In this document: piece by piece, positions 7,964-16,779 of the stretch
How positions within the stretch are numbered: position 1 is the stretch's first letter
Layout of the letters: every line of letters begins with the position of its first letter
Assembly (NCBI GenBank): GCA_902586885.1
Contig: CACIJG010000017.1
Span: 1-40,202, forward strand
Length of the DNA: 40,202 bases
Direction of reading: 5' to 3'
DNA from: an uncultured Alphaproteobacteria bacterium
GTDB lineage: Bacteria; Pseudomonadota; Alphaproteobacteria; Rhodobacterales; Rhodobacteraceae
Translations under genes and position numbers: made by a program
The notes under the pieces: generated by a model
Database searches by the model: none
What the model was told of the DNA's origin: nothing
The model's input: the letters and a program-made list of their open reading frames with translations, nothing else

Positions 7964-8948
7964 AGATAATTTGATTTTTGCCAATAAAGTAAACTTGGCT
8001 TCCCCAAAGGCAGGCGCAAAAATAGTTGACGTATCAGACGATTTTTTTGCAAAAGCTGACAGAATGTTAAGTGATAAAGATCCCATTTTTGTAGTTGATA
8101 AATATGATAACAATGGGAAGTGGATGGACGGCTGGGAGAGTAGAAGAAAACGCGTAGAGGGTAATGATTGGGTTGTAATCCAATTAGGAGGAAATTGTTC
8201 TATCGACGATATAATTGTTGATACCAGTCACTTCACAGGAAACTATCCCCCTTATGCTTCTTTAGATTATTCTTGTAAGACCTCTTACAAAGAAGGAGAA
8301 ATGAACTGGCGTCCATTACTCGAAAAACAAGAACTTACAGGGGATTTTGTTAATGAATTTTCAGCTTTGAAAAACGACATAGTAAATTTTGTCAGGTTGA
8401 ATATTTTTCCAGATGGCGGCGTTGCAAGATTAAGATTACTAGGAGATCTAACCCCCCGGAATTTAGAGAATGGAAAAGAAGTGGAATTGTCTTCGTTGCT
8501 CAATGGAGGAAAAATAATAGGCTACAACAATGCTCACTATGGAGATGTTAATGCTTTGTTATCTGAAGGACGAGGAAAGACTATGGGAGATGGATGGGAG
8601 ACAAGAAGGAGAAGGGTTCCGGGTCATGATTACATCATAATAGAATTGGGAACCCCAGGGTTTATCTCAAAAATAGAAATTGATACTTGTCATTTTAAAG
8701 GTAACTATCCTGATAGAGCTTCAGTTCAAACCATAAATTTGCAATCAGATAATAAAAATCAGAATAGGTTTGACCTGTCAGAGTCCTGGGACTTTATACT
8801 TGAAGAGAAGAAATGTTCTGCAGACAATATCCATACTTTTGGTAACGACAGTTTGATGCATCAGAACCAAGTAAGTCATGTTAGGCTAAATATTTATCCT
8901 GATGGCGGAATATCCAGATTAAGAGTATACGGAACTGTAGCTGACTAA
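7953..8948 (+). CDS. alc: Allantoicase
   Basis: A 331-residue allantoicase that hydrolyses allantoate to ureidoglycolate plus urea. The protein shows the expected internal duplication: the first repeat carries WMDGWESRRKR and DTSHFTGNYPP, and the second carries MGDGWETRRRR and DTCHFKGNYPD. Each repeat ends with a VRLNIFPDGG or VRLNIYPDGG motif. Length is typical. The start overlaps puuE by 11 bases and the stop TAA is immediately followed by the allA ATG. Choosing allantoicase rather than allantoate amidohydrolase means the nitrogen leaves as urea here, so the cell would need urease or export; neither is in this window. Confidence 0.96.
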   Translation: MKNEDNLIFANKVNLASPKAGAKIVDVSDDFFAKADRMLSDKDPIFVVDKYDNNGKWMDGWESRRKRVEGNDWVVIQLGGNCSIDDIIVDTSHFTGNYPPYASLDYSCKTSYKEGEMNWRPLLEKQELTGDFVNEFSALKNDIVNFVRLNIFPDGGVARLRLLGDLTPRNLENGKEVELSSLLNGGKIIGYNNAHYGDVNALLSEGRGKTMGDGWETRRRRVPGHDYIIIELGTPGFISKIEIDTCHFKGNYPDRASVQTINLQSDNKNQNRFDLSESWDFILEEKKCSADNIHTFGNDSLMHQNQVSHVRLNIYPDGGISRLRVYGTVAD

Positions 8949-9464
8949 ATGGAAAACAGCCTAAAGAAATCAACTATTGATGTAGATGCCTTTTTGCCCT
9001 TTGGCAGTTTAATTGAAATAGGAAACGAAAGAAAAAAATTTACTATAAATAATGGCTATTGTGAGCGGTTCGATGAGATAGCAACAGTGGAAATAGAGGG
9101 TAATGAAGCAAAACCAATTATTTCAATTTTTTCTGCCAAACCAAGAAAAAGACCGATTAAGATTGACTATTTGGAAATGCATCCACTGGGCTCTCAAACA
9201 TTTCTCCCAATTCACAACATAGACTGGATAGTTGTTGTTGCCAGTGATAAAGATGGATCACCGGACATTTCATCTATAAAGTGCTTTAGAGTAAAAGGAA
9301 CTCAGGGCATTAGTTATAAGCCTTACACATGGCATTTCCCACTACTTGTTGATAGAGAGCAAGATTTTTGGGTAATTGATCGGTCTTCTAAAAGTGATAA
9401 ATCTCAAGTAAACTTAAAAGAGTACTTATTCAGACAAGAAGACAAAGAAATTTATCTTGAGTAG
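8949..9464 (+). CDS. allA: Ureidoglycolate lyase
   Basis: A 171-residue protein of the AllA family (cupin-like fold) that splits ureidoglycolate into glyoxylate and urea. Typical motifs are FTINNGYCERFD, SIFSAKPRKRPIKIDYLEMHPLG (conserved basic patch and metal-site region) and YKPYTWHFPLLVDREQDFWVIDR. The ATG directly abuts the alc stop. The last 13 bases overlap the 3' end of xdhB on the other strand. This is the terminal step of the pathway encoded in the window. Confidence 0.93.
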   Translation: MENSLKKSTIDVDAFLPFGSLIEIGNERKKFTINNGYCERFDEIATVEIEGNEAKPIISIFSAKPRKRPIKIDYLEMHPLGSQTFLPIHNIDWIVVVASDKDGSPDISSIKCFRVKGTQGISYKPYTWHFPLLVDREQDFWVIDRSSKSDKSQVNLKEYLFRQEDKEIYLE

Positions 9465-11776
9465 TTGTTATTTATTGATGCAAGTATCTTTGAAGGAGTT
9501 GCTGGAGCTGATAAAAGATCAGCATTTGCGGTTTCACTTGCCATAGATATAGCGTTTTTAAGAGCTAAAAAGTGAGAAATAGAAAGTAATAGAGGAGGTT
9601 CTCCAACTGCTTTTGATCTAAAAATAGTAGTTTCTTCATTGGGACTTTTATCTAGGAGCTTAATGTTAAATTTAGGTGGAACGTCTCTACTTCCTGGTAT
9701 TTTATATGTAGAAGGACCCAGGGTCATTAACTTACCTTTTTGATTAAAATACAATTCTTCGCATGTTAACCACCCCAATCCTTGAACAAACCCACCTTCA
9801 ATTTGACCTTTATCGATTATTGGATTCAAAGATTGGCCACAGTCTTGTACTATATCAGCTTGAAGAATTCTACTTTCTCCAGTTTGAATATCAATTATAG
9901 CCTCAGATACTGCTGCCCCCCATGTATAATAAAAGTAAGGTTTGCCTCGGAATTTTTCTTGGTCCCAAGAAATTTTTGGTGTTTTATAAAAACCTGTTGA
10001 AGAAAGCGATATTCGATTTTCCCAACAGGAAAAAGCGAGTTCTTCAAAGCTAATATTTTTATTGCCACTTAATATTAAGCCGTTACGAAACTCAATATTT
10101 CCAACACTTACGTTAAATAATTTTGCTGCGTGGCTAGTCATTCGGTTTTTTATTGTTGTTGCTGCTTTCCATGCTGCCATACCATTTATATCTGAGCCTG
10201 AAGAAGCAGCTGTAGCTGATGTATTGGGAACTTCCGAAGTATTAGTGGTTGTTATATGAACTTTGCTCAGGGGGACTTGAAAGCATTCAGATACTACTTG
10301 AGCGACTTTTACAAAAAGTCCTTGACCCATTTCGGTTCCCCCGTGATTAAGGCGAATTGATCCATCGGTATAAACGTGTACTAATGCTCCTGCTTGATTA
10401 AGAGACACCTTATTAAAAGAAATACCAAATTTTGCAGGCATTAAGGCAATTCCTTTTCGAAAAGGCTTGCCCTGACTTAGTTGACACTCATTGAATTTCT
10501 TTATTTTTTCTTTTCTTTTCTTTAAATCAGAAACTTTTTCAATTTCGCTCAAGATTTTATCTAATTTAATGTTTTTTACCAACTGTCCATAGGGAGTCTT
10601 TATGCCATTTTTTGAAGAGTAGTAATTAAGCCTTCTGAGTGCATCCAGATCGAGTCGCAAATATCTCGCTATGCTGTCTAATATAACCTCTATCGCTAAC
10701 ATTCCTTGAGGTCCCCCAAATCCTCTAAAAGCAGTATTAGAAACGGTGTTTGTCTTACAAATAAAACCTTCAGCTTTAAAGTCCTTGAATGAATAACAAT
10801 TATCTAAGTGTGTCAAAGCTCTAGACATAACGGGCGCTGACAAGTCACACACATTTCCACCATTACCTAAAAGCGTTATATTTAGGCCGTTTACTTTTCC
10901 ATTTTTGTTGAAGCCTGCTGAATATTTCACCTCAAAATCATGGCGCTTCCCTGAGGATGCCATATCATCATGGCGATTTAGGCGTAGCTTAACTGCCTTC
11001 GAACTGATATATGAGCCTAGGGCCGCGATAGCGGCATAAATTGTTGACTGACTTTCCTTGCCTCCAAAACCTCCTCCTAGGCGTCTAACTTTGCTTGAAA
11101 TTTTGGCGGAAGGTATTTCAAGAACATTCGATACGCCATGCTGGATCTCAGTAGGATGTTGAGTGCTAGACCAGATAGTGTACTCGTTATTTTCCTTTGG
11201 AATTGATAAAGCTATGTGTGTTTCTAGGTAAAAGTGATCTTGACCACCTATTGAAAACGAGCCCTCCAACTGACAATCGGAAGTATTTATTTTTTCTATA
11301 GCTTTTCCTCTTTCCAGCAAAATTGGCTTTAAGAAAAAGCTCTTCCTTTTAAAAGCGGTTTTCAGATCAAGGATAGGGTCTTTATTTTCTTTTATTTTTG
11401 CCTTAACTTTTCGGGCTGCAAGTCTCGCCTTCTCCATTGTTGAGGCTAATACCAAAGCGATGGGTTGCCCAACATAAGTGACTTCCTTATCAGCTAAAAT
11501 GGGTTCATCAGAAAATATTGGGGCTATATCATTTTTTCCAGGTATGTCCTTTGCTGTTATAATTTGAGATGAAAAATCCAGTTTTTTAACATCGGTTAAG
11601 TCTAATGAAGTTATTGTGCCCGAAGCCGTATCCGACAAAACCAAAGCCCCGTGAAGACAATTCTTAGGCAATGGTATATCATCAATATATGCCGCAGAGC
11701 CCGTAACATGCCTAAATGATGAGTCCTGAAGAAAGGACTTCCCCACGGAAATATTTTGTTTATTATCAAGTGCCAT
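9452..11776 (-). CDS. xdhB: Xanthine dehydrogenase molybdopterin-binding subunit
   Basis: A 774-residue large subunit of bacterial two-subunit xanthine dehydrogenase, converting xanthine (or hypoxanthine) to urate. Visible landmarks are RHVTGSAAYIDDIPLP at the N-terminus, the QDHFYLETHIAL segment, RRLGGGFGGKES, NTAFRGFGGPQGM, LNHGGTEMGQGL, and the catalytic Glu in AVGEPPLLL (about residue 726). Its ATG shares one base with the stop of the shifted xdhA frame (TAATG), so the two subunits are coupled. The 3' end overlaps allA by 13 bases. The maturation factor xdhC is not seen in the window. Confidence 0.96.
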   Translation of the reverse strand: MALDNKQNISVGKSFLQDSSFRHVTGSAAYIDDIPLPKNCLHGALVLSDTASGTITSLDLTDVKKLDFSSQIITAKDIPGKNDIAPIFSDEPILADKEVTYVGQPIALVLASTMEKARLAARKVKAKIKENKDPILDLKTAFKRKSFFLKPILLERGKAIEKINTSDCQLEGSFSIGGQDHFYLETHIALSIPKENNEYTIWSSTQHPTEIQHGVSNVLEIPSAKISSKVRRLGGGFGGKESQSTIYAAIAALGSYISSKAVKLRLNRHDDMASSGKRHDFEVKYSAGFNKNGKVNGLNITLLGNGGNVCDLSAPVMSRALTHLDNCYSFKDFKAEGFICKTNTVSNTAFRGFGGPQGMLAIEVILDSIARYLRLDLDALRRLNYYSSKNGIKTPYGQLVKNIKLDKILSEIEKVSDLKKRKEKIKKFNECQLSQGKPFRKGIALMPAKFGISFNKVSLNQAGALVHVYTDGSIRLNHGGTEMGQGLFVKVAQVVSECFQVPLSKVHITTTNTSEVPNTSATAASSGSDINGMAAWKAATTIKNRMTSHAAKLFNVSVGNIEFRNGLILSGNKNISFEELAFSCWENRISLSSTGFYKTPKISWDQEKFRGKPYFYYTWGAAVSEAIIDIQTGESRILQADIVQDCGQSLNPIIDKGQIEGGFVQGLGWLTCEELYFNQKGKLMTLGPSTYKIPGSRDVPPKFNIKLLDKSPNEETTIFRSKAVGEPPLLLSISHFLALKNAISMASETANADLLSAPATPSKILASINNNYSR

Positions 11777-11973
11777 TAAAAATCCATTATAGATTTAGGA
11801 GCTTCATCGTCTTGCAGAGAAGTTTGCATTTTTTCTATCAATCCAAGCATAGCATTTTGTCTATATTCTGCTGTGCCCCTGAGATCACTAATAGGCGCGA
11901 TATCCTTTGATAAATCTAACAGGAGATCGTTGTTTAATGAATTTATCTTATTGTTTCTAATTGCTAAAGAGGT
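11776..11973 (-). CDS. xdhA: xdhA C-terminal segment after a homopolymer frameshift
   Basis: In the frame that continues xdhA if one A of the A8 run is skipped, 65 residues are encoded without a stop: TSLAIRNNK..., then IAPISDLRGTAEYRQNAMLG, and finally SIMDF. The ISDLRGTAEYR motif is the conserved end of the FAD-binding subunit (usually ISDMR-S-AYR). The stop at 11776-11778 overlaps the xdhB ATG by one base, exactly where the true xdhA stop should be. The coding conservation and coupling show that this segment belongs to xdhA and is still under selection or was until very recently. Confidence 0.85.
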   Translation of the reverse strand, partial: TSLAIRNNKINSLNNDLLLDLSKDIAPISDLRGTAEYRQNAMLGLIEKMQTSLQDDEAPKSIMDF

Positions 11974-13201
11974 TTTTTTTCATTATCGTGGGTGTTGCTG
12001 CAACTCCACCTGCCGCAAGGATAACATCGTTAATTTTCTCTCCTTTTTCGACTTCAATTTTAGCAGCTAAGGAAATTGTTGATATATCCTGATCATACCT
12101 CTTCGATAACTTCCATGAAAAAACCTTTTGTTTCTTGCCAAGTTTTGGCAGCTCTATTTTAAATATAATTTCCTTGGATTTTAATTTGTTTTTCCTATAT
12201 CCAATATAAAAATCTTTTAACAAAATTTTCCTCAGGCCTTTTTTACCTAGAATATGAAGCTTGGCTCCCATAACCAAAAATATGGGTGCCAAATCGCCAA
12301 TCGGACTAGAAGTAGCTATATTCCCTCCAATAGTAGCGGCTGATCTAATCTGAGGTGAACCAAATCTATTTATTGTTTCTGTGACAGTAGGTAAATATTT
12401 TAAACAGAAATTTTCAAACCTCTTTAAGGTCACTGAAGCGCCAAATTCAATTGAGTTTTTCTTAATCTTTATATCTTTCATCTCATCTATCTCATTAAGA
12501 AATAAAATGTCATGTTTGTCGAAATCTTGGTCAGCGCTCTCTAGATTCCAGTCAGTTCCTCCGGCTAATGGCGTAAAATCTTTCCCAGAACCCAGAAGTT
12601 TTCTTAAGTCATTAGCCGACCTTGGATAGAAGAAAGTCGTTTTTCCAAAACTCAGTTTTGAACCGAATACATTTTGTTTTTTCTTGGGGTTCGGGATAAT
12701 TATTTTTTCCTTTGTTTCTAATATGGCGTCTATAATTGGTCTATACCCTGTACACCTACAAAGGTTACCTGAAAGCCCATCATGAACTTGCTTTTCATTT
12801 ACTTTTGGCTGATCTATTTTTAATGCCGTTGCGGCTATTACAAAGCCAGGGGTGCAGAAACCACATTGAGAGGCTCCTTGATCATAAAGTGAACTTAGCA
12901 GGCTTTCAGAATTTTTTAATTGGCTAACACCTTCTATAGTAATGATATTTTTGCCAATAATTTGACCAAGTTTCAAAATACATGAATTAATAGGGCTATA
13001 TTTTAACTCCTTATCATAGATAAGGATTGAACAGGCGCCACAATCACCTTCTGAGCAACCTTCTTTGGTACCAACTAAATCTCTATGATTTCGTAAAAAA
13101 TTTAAAACACTTATATTGCTATCAAATTTATTTATGAGAATCTTTTCAAAGTTAACTAAAACATGTGGTTCCTCTAGCTTTCGCTTAATTTTCTTTCCCA
13201 T
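11957..13201 (-). CDS. xdhA: Xanthine dehydrogenase FeS/FAD subunit, main part of a frameshifted gene
   Basis: This frame encodes 414 residues of XdhA. The N-terminal plant-type [2Fe-2S] domain has GCSEGDCGACS (Cys about 49, 54, 57). The second [2Fe-2S] domain has QCGFCTPGF and NLCRCTGYRP. The FAD domain includes FTPLAGGTDW and ATIGGNIATSSPIGDLAP. After VAATPTIM the frame crosses an A8 run (T8 at 11973-11980 on the plus strand) and stops eight codons later at 11957. Skipping one A joins the conserved 65-residue tail, giving 474 residues, the normal length. It is divergent from yajQ. Role: electron transfer from the molybdenum site of XdhB to NAD+. Confidence 0.93.
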   Translation of the reverse strand: MGKKIKRKLEEPHVLVNFEKILINKFDSNISVLNFLRNHRDLVGTKEGCSEGDCGACSILIYDKELKYSPINSCILKLGQIIGKNIITIEGVSQLKNSESLLSSLYDQGASQCGFCTPGFVIAATALKIDQPKVNEKQVHDGLSGNLCRCTGYRPIIDAILETKEKIIIPNPKKKQNVFGSKLSFGKTTFFYPRSANDLRKLLGSGKDFTPLAGGTDWNLESADQDFDKHDILFLNEIDEMKDIKIKKNSIEFGASVTLKRFENFCLKYLPTVTETINRFGSPQIRSAATIGGNIATSSPIGDLAPIFLVMGAKLHILGKKGLRKILLKDFYIGYRKNKLKSKEIIFKIELPKLGKKQKVFSWKLSKRYDQDISTISLAAKIEVEKGEKINDVILAAGGVAATPTIMKKNLFSN

Positions 13202-13371
13202 TTTACTGCCTTTAATTCTAAAGCTTTAAATGATTAATTAATATACATTAAATATATAATCTTTAAATCTTGTTATTTCATCTATAACTGCATTGTTTTA
13301 TTTTAAGAAGTTAAATATTGTATTTTAATCACATAATATTGGATCAAATTTGGTCTTGGAGGAATTAGAAT
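13202..13371. promoter_or_regulatory. Divergent promoter region between xdhA and yajQ
   Basis: A 170-base, AT-rich, non-coding gap between two divergent starts. It must contain promoters for the xdhA-xdhB transcript and for yajQ. A good SD (TTGGAGGAAT) lies upstream of yajQ. No convincing operator or exact sigma70 pair could be assigned by eye. Confidence 0.4.
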
Positions 13372-13857
13372 ATGCCCAGCTTCGACATAGTAAGTAAATT
13401 AGATATGCAAGAAATAGAGAATGCTATTTTTAACGCGACAAAAGAAATAAACCAAAGGTATGATTTTAAGGGGTCTAACACAAGCATCTCAAGGAATGAA
13501 AATGTCCTGGTAGTTGAAACGGAGGATGAGTTAAAAGCAAAACAGGTCAACGAACTGCTAATAGGACATTTTGTTAAGCGAAGTGTTGATCCAAAGGCAC
13601 TTGAAATCAAATCCACTGAACCAGCATCAGGCAACAGAATTCGACAGAGTTATGAGTTGCTTGAGGGCATCGAACAGGACACATCGAAAAAAATAATTAC
13701 AGCCGTTAAACAGAGTAAATTAAAGGTCCAAGTAAAAATTCAAGGCAATGAGTTAAGGGTAAGTGGTGCAAAGAGAGACAATTTGCAGGAGGTTATTTCA
13801 ATTGCAAAAAAACTGGATTTACCTTTACCGCTTCAATACATAAATTTTAGAGACTAA
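13372..13857 (+). CDS. yajQ: YajQ-family nucleotide/cyclic-di-GMP-binding protein
   Basis: A 161-residue protein, the standard YajQ length. Signatures are MPSFDIVSKLDMQEIENA at the N-terminus, NQRYDFKGS, VQVKIQGNELRVSGAKRDNLQ and the C-terminal PLQYINFRD. The family has two RNP-like ferredoxin-fold domains and binds nucleotides; some members bind cyclic di-GMP and act as transcriptional coregulators. The specific role here is unknown. It is preceded by a strong SD and overlaps the convergent M32 peptidase by 4 bases. Confidence 0.95.
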   Translation: MPSFDIVSKLDMQEIENAIFNATKEINQRYDFKGSNTSISRNENVLVVETEDELKAKQVNELLIGHFVKRSVDPKALEIKSTEPASGNRIRQSYELLEGIEQDTSKKIITAVKQSKLKVQVKIQGNELRVSGAKRDNLQEVISIAKKLDLPLPLQYINFRD

Positions 13858-15326
13858 TTAAAGTACAAATCAGTAAATTTTTCCTCTAAATAGACTATAA
13901 ACGGATCTACACTAAATTCTTTTCCAGTAGCTTTTTTTATGAGGTCTTTAGGTTCATACAAGCTTCCGTGCTGATGTATTTTTTTTGTGAGCCAGTCTTT
14001 CGCAGGACCAATTTCCCCACTTTCAAGATCCTTTTCTAAACTTGGTAGGTCACTTTTCATAGTTTGGAACAAGCAGCCCGCATTAAGGTTGCCTAAAGTG
14101 TATGTAGGGAAGTATCCGAAAGCACCCAAAGACCAATGGACATCTTGAAGAGCTCCATCTGAAACATTCTTTACCTCTTTATCAAAAAAACTCTTGAATT
14201 TAGCATTCCAAGCATCAACAAGGTCTTCAACTTCTATCTCTTTCGATATTATGGCTATTTCTAGCTCAAATCGAAGCATAATGTGTAAATTATAATGAAT
14301 CTCATCGGCTTCTGTTCTTATGAAACCAGGGGAAACTTTGTTAACAATTCTATAAAATTCCTCCTCATTCTTAATATCAAAATCACTGAAAGTTTCTTTC
14401 ATTCTCTTGAAAAGCCATTTTGTAAATGCTCTTGATCGACCCAATTGATTTTCAAATATTCTTGATTGACTCTCGTGTATTCCGAGCGAAACGCCTGAAC
14501 CTAAAGGTGTAAGGTTGTAATTAGAATTAACATTTTGCTCATAGCTCGCGTGACCAACCTCATGGATTGTGCTATAAATACAGTTGAAGGGATCTTTTAG
14601 ATCTGTTCTGGTAGTAACTCTAACATCATCGCCATTCCCTGAACAAAAAGGATGGGTTACCGTATCAATTCTTCCACGATCGAAATCATAATGAAAAACG
14701 CGTGCTATTTCTTTACTAAGTTTTAGTTGCTTAGATGCATCAAAATTACCCTTGATTTTTGAAATAGAAACTTCACTTTCACTTATCTTTTTCTTTAAAT
14801 TCAACAACCTGGGTTTCATTTTATTAAAAATTTCTGAAACCTCATTTTTAGTCATTCCATGCTCATAGTCATTGATAAGACCATCATAAAGCTCTTCCGT
14901 TTTAGTTAAATGAGCCGCTTCTTCACGCTTTAGGTTAACCACCTTTTCTAAATAGGGAGAGAAATCTGAAAAATTATTGTTTTTTCTTGCTTCTTGCCAA
15001 ACAATTTGCGCTTTTGAGGATGTCTCTGCCAATTCAGTAGCCAGTTTGACTGGCACCAAATTCGCTCTTTCAAAGCCCCTCTTTATAAGCTCAATTTTCC
15101 TTTTATCCTCTTCAGTTTCAGGTTTTGCTTTGTCTAGCCAATTAGCTATTCTTTTGTCTTGCTTTCGAGTATGAATTATCTCCTCCAAAGCCCCCATTTC
15201 TTGAGATCTTAAACCCACCCCTTCTTTGGGCATCATTGTCTCCTGATCCCATGCTGTCCTTCCAGCTACTGACTGAAGTAAAAGTGTTTTCTTATTAAAA
15301 TCAAAAAGGTCTTCTAAAGCACTCAC
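13854..15326 (-). CDS. M32-family metallocarboxypeptidase (carboxypeptidase Taq type)
   Basis: A 490-residue zinc carboxypeptidase of family M32. The zinc motif HEVGH (in IHEVGHASYEQN) is present, followed by GIHESQSRIFENQLGRS with the third metal ligand region and the family motifs DEIHYNLHIMLRFELE and HWSLGAFGYFPTYTLGN. The N-terminal AGRTAWDQETMMPK is also typical. No signal peptide is seen, so it is a cytoplasmic enzyme trimming C-terminal residues from peptides. It converges on yajQ with a 4-base overlap and stands alone on the minus strand upstream of the MAPEG gene's end. Confidence 0.95.
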   Translation of the reverse strand: MSALEDLFDFNKKTLLLQSVAGRTAWDQETMMPKEGVGLRSQEMGALEEIIHTRKQDKRIANWLDKAKPETEEDKRKIELIKRGFERANLVPVKLATELAETSSKAQIVWQEARKNNNFSDFSPYLEKVVNLKREEAAHLTKTEELYDGLINDYEHGMTKNEVSEIFNKMKPRLLNLKKKISESEVSISKIKGNFDASKQLKLSKEIARVFHYDFDRGRIDTVTHPFCSGNGDDVRVTTRTDLKDPFNCIYSTIHEVGHASYEQNVNSNYNLTPLGSGVSLGIHESQSRIFENQLGRSRAFTKWLFKRMKETFSDFDIKNEEEFYRIVNKVSPGFIRTEADEIHYNLHIMLRFELEIAIISKEIEVEDLVDAWNAKFKSFFDKEVKNVSDGALQDVHWSLGAFGYFPTYTLGNLNAGCLFQTMKSDLPSLEKDLESGEIGPAKDWLTKKIHQHGSLYEPKDLIKKATGKEFSVDPFIVYLEEKFTDLYFN

Positions 15327-15405
15327 ATATTTCTCCTTAGATAATTTTTTACCAACCAGATATTATCAGTAACAATATCCATATGAAAGAGACTAATCCA
15401 TTGTC

Positions 15406-15789
15406 TTAGATGGCGCTGTAGTAGAGCCATAAAATTGAAAGTAGACTTGCTATCCATCCAGCAGACCTTAAGCCCATAATACCGATACCGTAGGATATAA
15501 TATAAACGATCCTTGCAGTTAGAAAAATTTGAACGGCTAATACTGTTGAAGCATTTGTTATTGCCATTAAATGCAAGATTACGATAGCAGGTGTAATAAG
15601 TGTCATTGCAATTATAGAGTTTAGAATGGCTCTTTCCAGTCTTCCGGTCATCCCAGTAAATTTTACATTCTCTCTACTACCTAAAACAGGCATAAGACCG
15701 ACGTTAAATAGGCTAGTCAATTGTTGAATAAGAGTGGCTATTATGAGAACTAATCCTGACATCCATAAATAAAATAATTCCGTTGTCAT
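15406..15789 (-). CDS. MAPEG-family membrane protein
   Basis: A 127-residue integral membrane protein with four predicted helices, the size and layout of bacterial MAPEG proteins (microsomal glutathione S-transferase-like). The segment GRLERAILNSIIAM (about 48-61) matches the conserved R-x-x-R-A-x-x-N region involved in glutathione or subunit contacts, and ARIVYIISYGIG (about 92-103) the later conserved R-x-x-Y. The actual reaction is unknown. It is monocistronic and divergent from the PPOX flavoprotein gene. Confidence 0.88.
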   Translation of the reverse strand: MTTELFYLWMSGLVLIIATLIQQLTSLFNVGLMPVLGSRENVKFTGMTGRLERAILNSIIAMTLITPAIVILHLMAITNASTVLAVQIFLTARIVYIISYGIGIMGLRSAGWIASLLSILWLYYSAI

Positions 15790-15874
15790 AATTTTCCTTT
15801 CGTGTTGATATAAAATAGTTTTCTGAAAATAAATTAGTATCTATACTCAATGTTTCAACTATTAAAAGTGTATT

Positions 15875-16477
15875 ATGAATAAATATGAATTAAGAAAGCT
15901 CTACGGGCCTGCAACAAAAAAAGCTGCTAAAAAAATAATGGAAGGTTTGGATAGTCATAGTATAAACTTTATTCGAGAATCTAGCTTTTTGGTTATCGGC
16001 ACTTTTGACGGTGAAAACATTGACCTCTCCCCCAAAGGAGATCCAAAAGGTTTTGTGAAAGTTGTTTCAAAAGAAAGGATAGAAATAGCCGATAGACCAG
16101 GTAATAACCGCATTGATGGTTTGTTGAATATAATAGATAATCCTTTTGTTTCGTTGATATTTTTTATTCCAAATGTGTCTGAGACTTTGAGAGTTCAGGG
16201 CCATGCACAAGTTAGTTGTGACCCAAAAGTTCTAGAAAACCACCAGCTAAAATCAAATATTCCAAAAACAGTTACGATTGTTGAGCCCACAAAAGTATTT
16301 TTGCATTGTGGTAAAGCACTGTTGCGCTCTGGTCTTTGGAAGCCTGACCAGTGGCCAAAGACTAGACCTATTCCCACTTTATACGAGATGATTGAAGATC
16401 AGACCGGCATAAATTGCGAGATCAAGAATGAGCATGACATTATAGACAAGTATAAAAGTGAATTATATAAAAATTAA
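15875..16477 (+). CDS. PPOX-class FMN-binding flavoprotein (MSMEG_1061-like)
   Basis: A 200-residue protein of the pyridoxamine-5'-phosphate-oxidase-like split-barrel family. LVIGTFDGENIDLSPKGDP (about 41-59), IADRPGNNRIDGLLNI (about 77-92) and the C-terminal FLHCGKALLRSGLWKPDQWP are hallmarks of the MSMEG_1061/DR_2398 subgroup of FMN-dependent enzymes. The substrate is unknown for the subgroup; F420- or FMN-dependent reduction of small molecules is possible by family. No signal peptide. It is a single gene facing away from the MAPEG gene. Confidence 0.88.
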   Translation: MNKYELRKLYGPATKKAAKKIMEGLDSHSINFIRESSFLVIGTFDGENIDLSPKGDPKGFVKVVSKERIEIADRPGNNRIDGLLNIIDNPFVSLIFFIPNVSETLRVQGHAQVSCDPKVLENHQLKSNIPKTVTIVEPTKVFLHCGKALLRSGLWKPDQWPKTRPIPTLYEMIEDQTGINCEIKNEHDIIDKYKSELYKN

Positions 16478-16510
16478 GCGATAGTTTTGTAAAGGAATTT
16501 ATAGTTTAAA

Positions 16511-16648
16511 ATGAAGACATTTATAAAAACAGATTGTGGTCTTGAAAAGTATCAATTATTAAAATCTCAAAAGGGACTATTTTCTAAAATACGCTTTTAT
16601 TGGTTTGTTGCTATTGCCTCTCTTCGAGATTCAGTTATAAAAAAATAG
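16511..16648 (+). CDS. Possible small protein of 45 residues (uncertain)
   Basis: An ATG-started frame of 45 codons in the 302-base gap between the PPOX gene and the DUF2652 gene. The product begins MKTFIKTDCGLEKYQ and contains a basic, aromatic stretch (KIRFYWFVAIASLRD). A weak AAAGGA lies about 14 bases upstream, a little far for an SD. I recognise no family. It may be a genuine small protein or a chance frame. The rest of the gap (16649-16779) is AT-rich with no structure that I could identify. Confidence 0.25.
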   Translation: MKTFIKTDCGLEKYQLLKSQKGLFSKIRFYWFVAIASLRDSVIKK

Positions 16649-16779
16649 TCTTTCGTTTTGGAAAATTAAGTAAAATAAGATTATTTTTTTGAAGAGGTAT
16701 TTAGCTCAGAACAGTATTGGCAATTTTATAAATTAAAATATATATATACTCAAAGTAGAAAAATTTTTGGGGGGGTAAA

